Assembly: GCA_028286345.1 (NCBI GenBank)
Contig: JAQBRT010000001.1
Location: forward strand, 62,001-126,000
Length of the DNA stretch: 64,000 nt
Source: Candidatus Saccharimonadota bacterium
GTDB lineage: Bacteria; Patescibacteriota; Saccharimonadia; Saccharimonadales; UBA4665
Direction: 5' to 3'
Positions 63,711 to 64,000 of this stretch are shown here, in pieces (the first letter of the stretch is position 1; each line of letters begins with the position of its first letter). Made by a program: the position numbers and the translations under genes. The notes under the pieces were generated by a model. That model was not told the origin of the DNA, searched no databases, and was given only the letters and a program-made list of their open reading frames with translations.

Positions 63711-63739
63711 ATTATACTACTAATGTTAATATTTGTCAA
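63711..63739 (-). promoter_or_regulatory. Consensus promoter of the small secreted protein gene
   Basis: -35 TTGACA (63739-63734), 17-base spacer, -10 TATAAT (63716-63711). The leader is about 47 bases. Confidence 0.9.
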
Positions 63740-63800
63740 TGTTGGGACTAGTATTATTTGCCTAGACATGCTAGAATTACCCCTGTTGCTCAAAAAATGA

Positions 63801-63877
63801 GCACCCGTAGCTCAGCTGGATAGAGCGTTGGCTTGCGGAGCCAAAGGTCGTAGGTTCGAATCCTGTCGGGTGTACCA
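63801..63877 (+). tRNA. tRNA-Arg (anticodon GCG)
   Basis: 77 bases including CCA. Acceptor GCACCCG/CGGGTGT (G1-U72 wobble), D arm GCTC/GAGC, anticodon stem TTGGC/GCCAA with loop TTGCGGA (anticodon GCG, reads CGC/CGU), T arm GTAGG-TTCGAAT-CCTGT, discriminator A, and A20 in the D loop as expected for Arg. An extended -10 (TGC-TAGAAT, 63772-63777) lies upstream. Confidence 0.95.
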
Positions 63878-63891
63878 ATTTTATTAGTGCT

Positions 63892-64000
63892 TTATGCAGC
63901 AATGTCAGCAACGATAGCCTGAGTGATACTGTATATGAGAGCGACGCGTTGCGAATAGTCGTTAAGCTCGTCGTTAGGATTTTTAGTAAAGATAACTAGT
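63892..64000 (-). CDS. Partial CDS, C-terminal end only
   Basis: An open frame on the minus strand enters from the right edge and runs 35 sense codons to TAA at 63894-63892 (KNPNDELNDYSQRVALIY ... AIVADIAA). Too little is visible to name it. It could be a chance frame, but it has no internal stop and ends just beyond the tRNA. Confidence 0.45.
   Translation of the reverse strand, partial: LVIFTKNPNDELNDYSQRVALIYSITQAIVADIAA

Noticed and set aside
1839-63788. Shared 15-mer GAATTACCCCTGTTG in the rpsF promoter spacer (1839) and the tRNA-Arg leader (63774)
   Set aside because: By simple counting, several exact 15-mer matches are expected by chance between all positions and both strands of 64 kb.
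1-64000. Recoded genetic code (TGA as Gly, as in Gracilibacteria/Absconditabacteria)
   Set aside because: TGA is used as a normal stop, e.g. ftsK and polA at their ATGA overlaps, and conserved proteins contain no in-frame TGA.

Overview
The window looks like chromosome from a Patescibacteria/CPR bacterium, most likely a Saccharibacteria (TM7) relative. This rests on a compact, roughly 50% GC layout with many ATGA-type overlaps, RNase J plus PNPase and RpoD-type genes of CPR style, many lineage-restricted single-span membrane proteins, and use of TGA as a normal stop (which excludes the recoded Gracilibacteria and Absconditabacteria). No rRNA, CRISPR array, transposase, integrase or replication origin is visible. 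The assignment is inference; no database was searched.

Layout. 1-2.9 kb: rpsF-ssb-rpsR-efp, preceded by an unknown gene with a short proline-containing leader ORF and an embedded terminator-like hairpin. 2.9-5.9 kb: ftsK with three small genes. 6-12.5 kb: an RNA-turnover block (rpsO, pnp, small membrane protein, GNAT, Nudix, family-4-like UDG, RNase J). 12.6-20.9 kb: truB, a degenerate DHH protein, rpsT, holA, fused trehalose synthase/phosphatase, mutM, a DciA-like protein and a HAD protein. 20.9-30 kb: two unknown proteins, a 4-TM protein, a MazG/HisE-like protein, polA and a sigma-70 factor with a ~550-residue N-terminal extension. 30-36 kb: P-type ATPase, a UPF0200-like P-loop kinase, a metzincin and exported unknowns. 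36-43 kb: rpoD-dnaG, small exported proteins, a Crp-family regulator and orn. 43-50 kb: HxlR regulator with FMN reductase, msrB, mscL, argS, PGI/PMI, and groES-groEL under a CIRCE operator. 50.1-51 kb: a GC-rich island. 51-64 kb: murE, a LysM protein, tsaD, valS, an XRE-HAD fusion, a HIT protein, a secreted SGNH hydrolase, two tRNAs and a second GC-rich gene encoding a small secreted protein.

Regulation. Two initiation styles stand out. At least 22 genes have a sigma-70 -10 box ending exactly 6-8 bases before the ATG, which predicts leaderless mRNAs. Genes inside operons and ribosomal, groES, rpoD or redox genes use clear Shine-Dalgarno sites. Where a -35 is recognisable, the spacer is nearly always 17 bases.

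Most unusual content: (i) two genes (50267-50728 and 63389-63658) with GC-rich third positions unlike their neighbours, both driven by AT-rich promoters and bounded by strong RNA structures. The first lies inside a perfect 16-bp inverted repeat. An actinobacterial (host) source is plausible but unproven. (ii) A DnaG that has lost all four zinc ligands and a family-4-like UDG that has lost its Fe-S cysteines. (iii) The leader/attenuator upstream of the unknown gene before rpsF. (iv) The very long sigma-factor extension.
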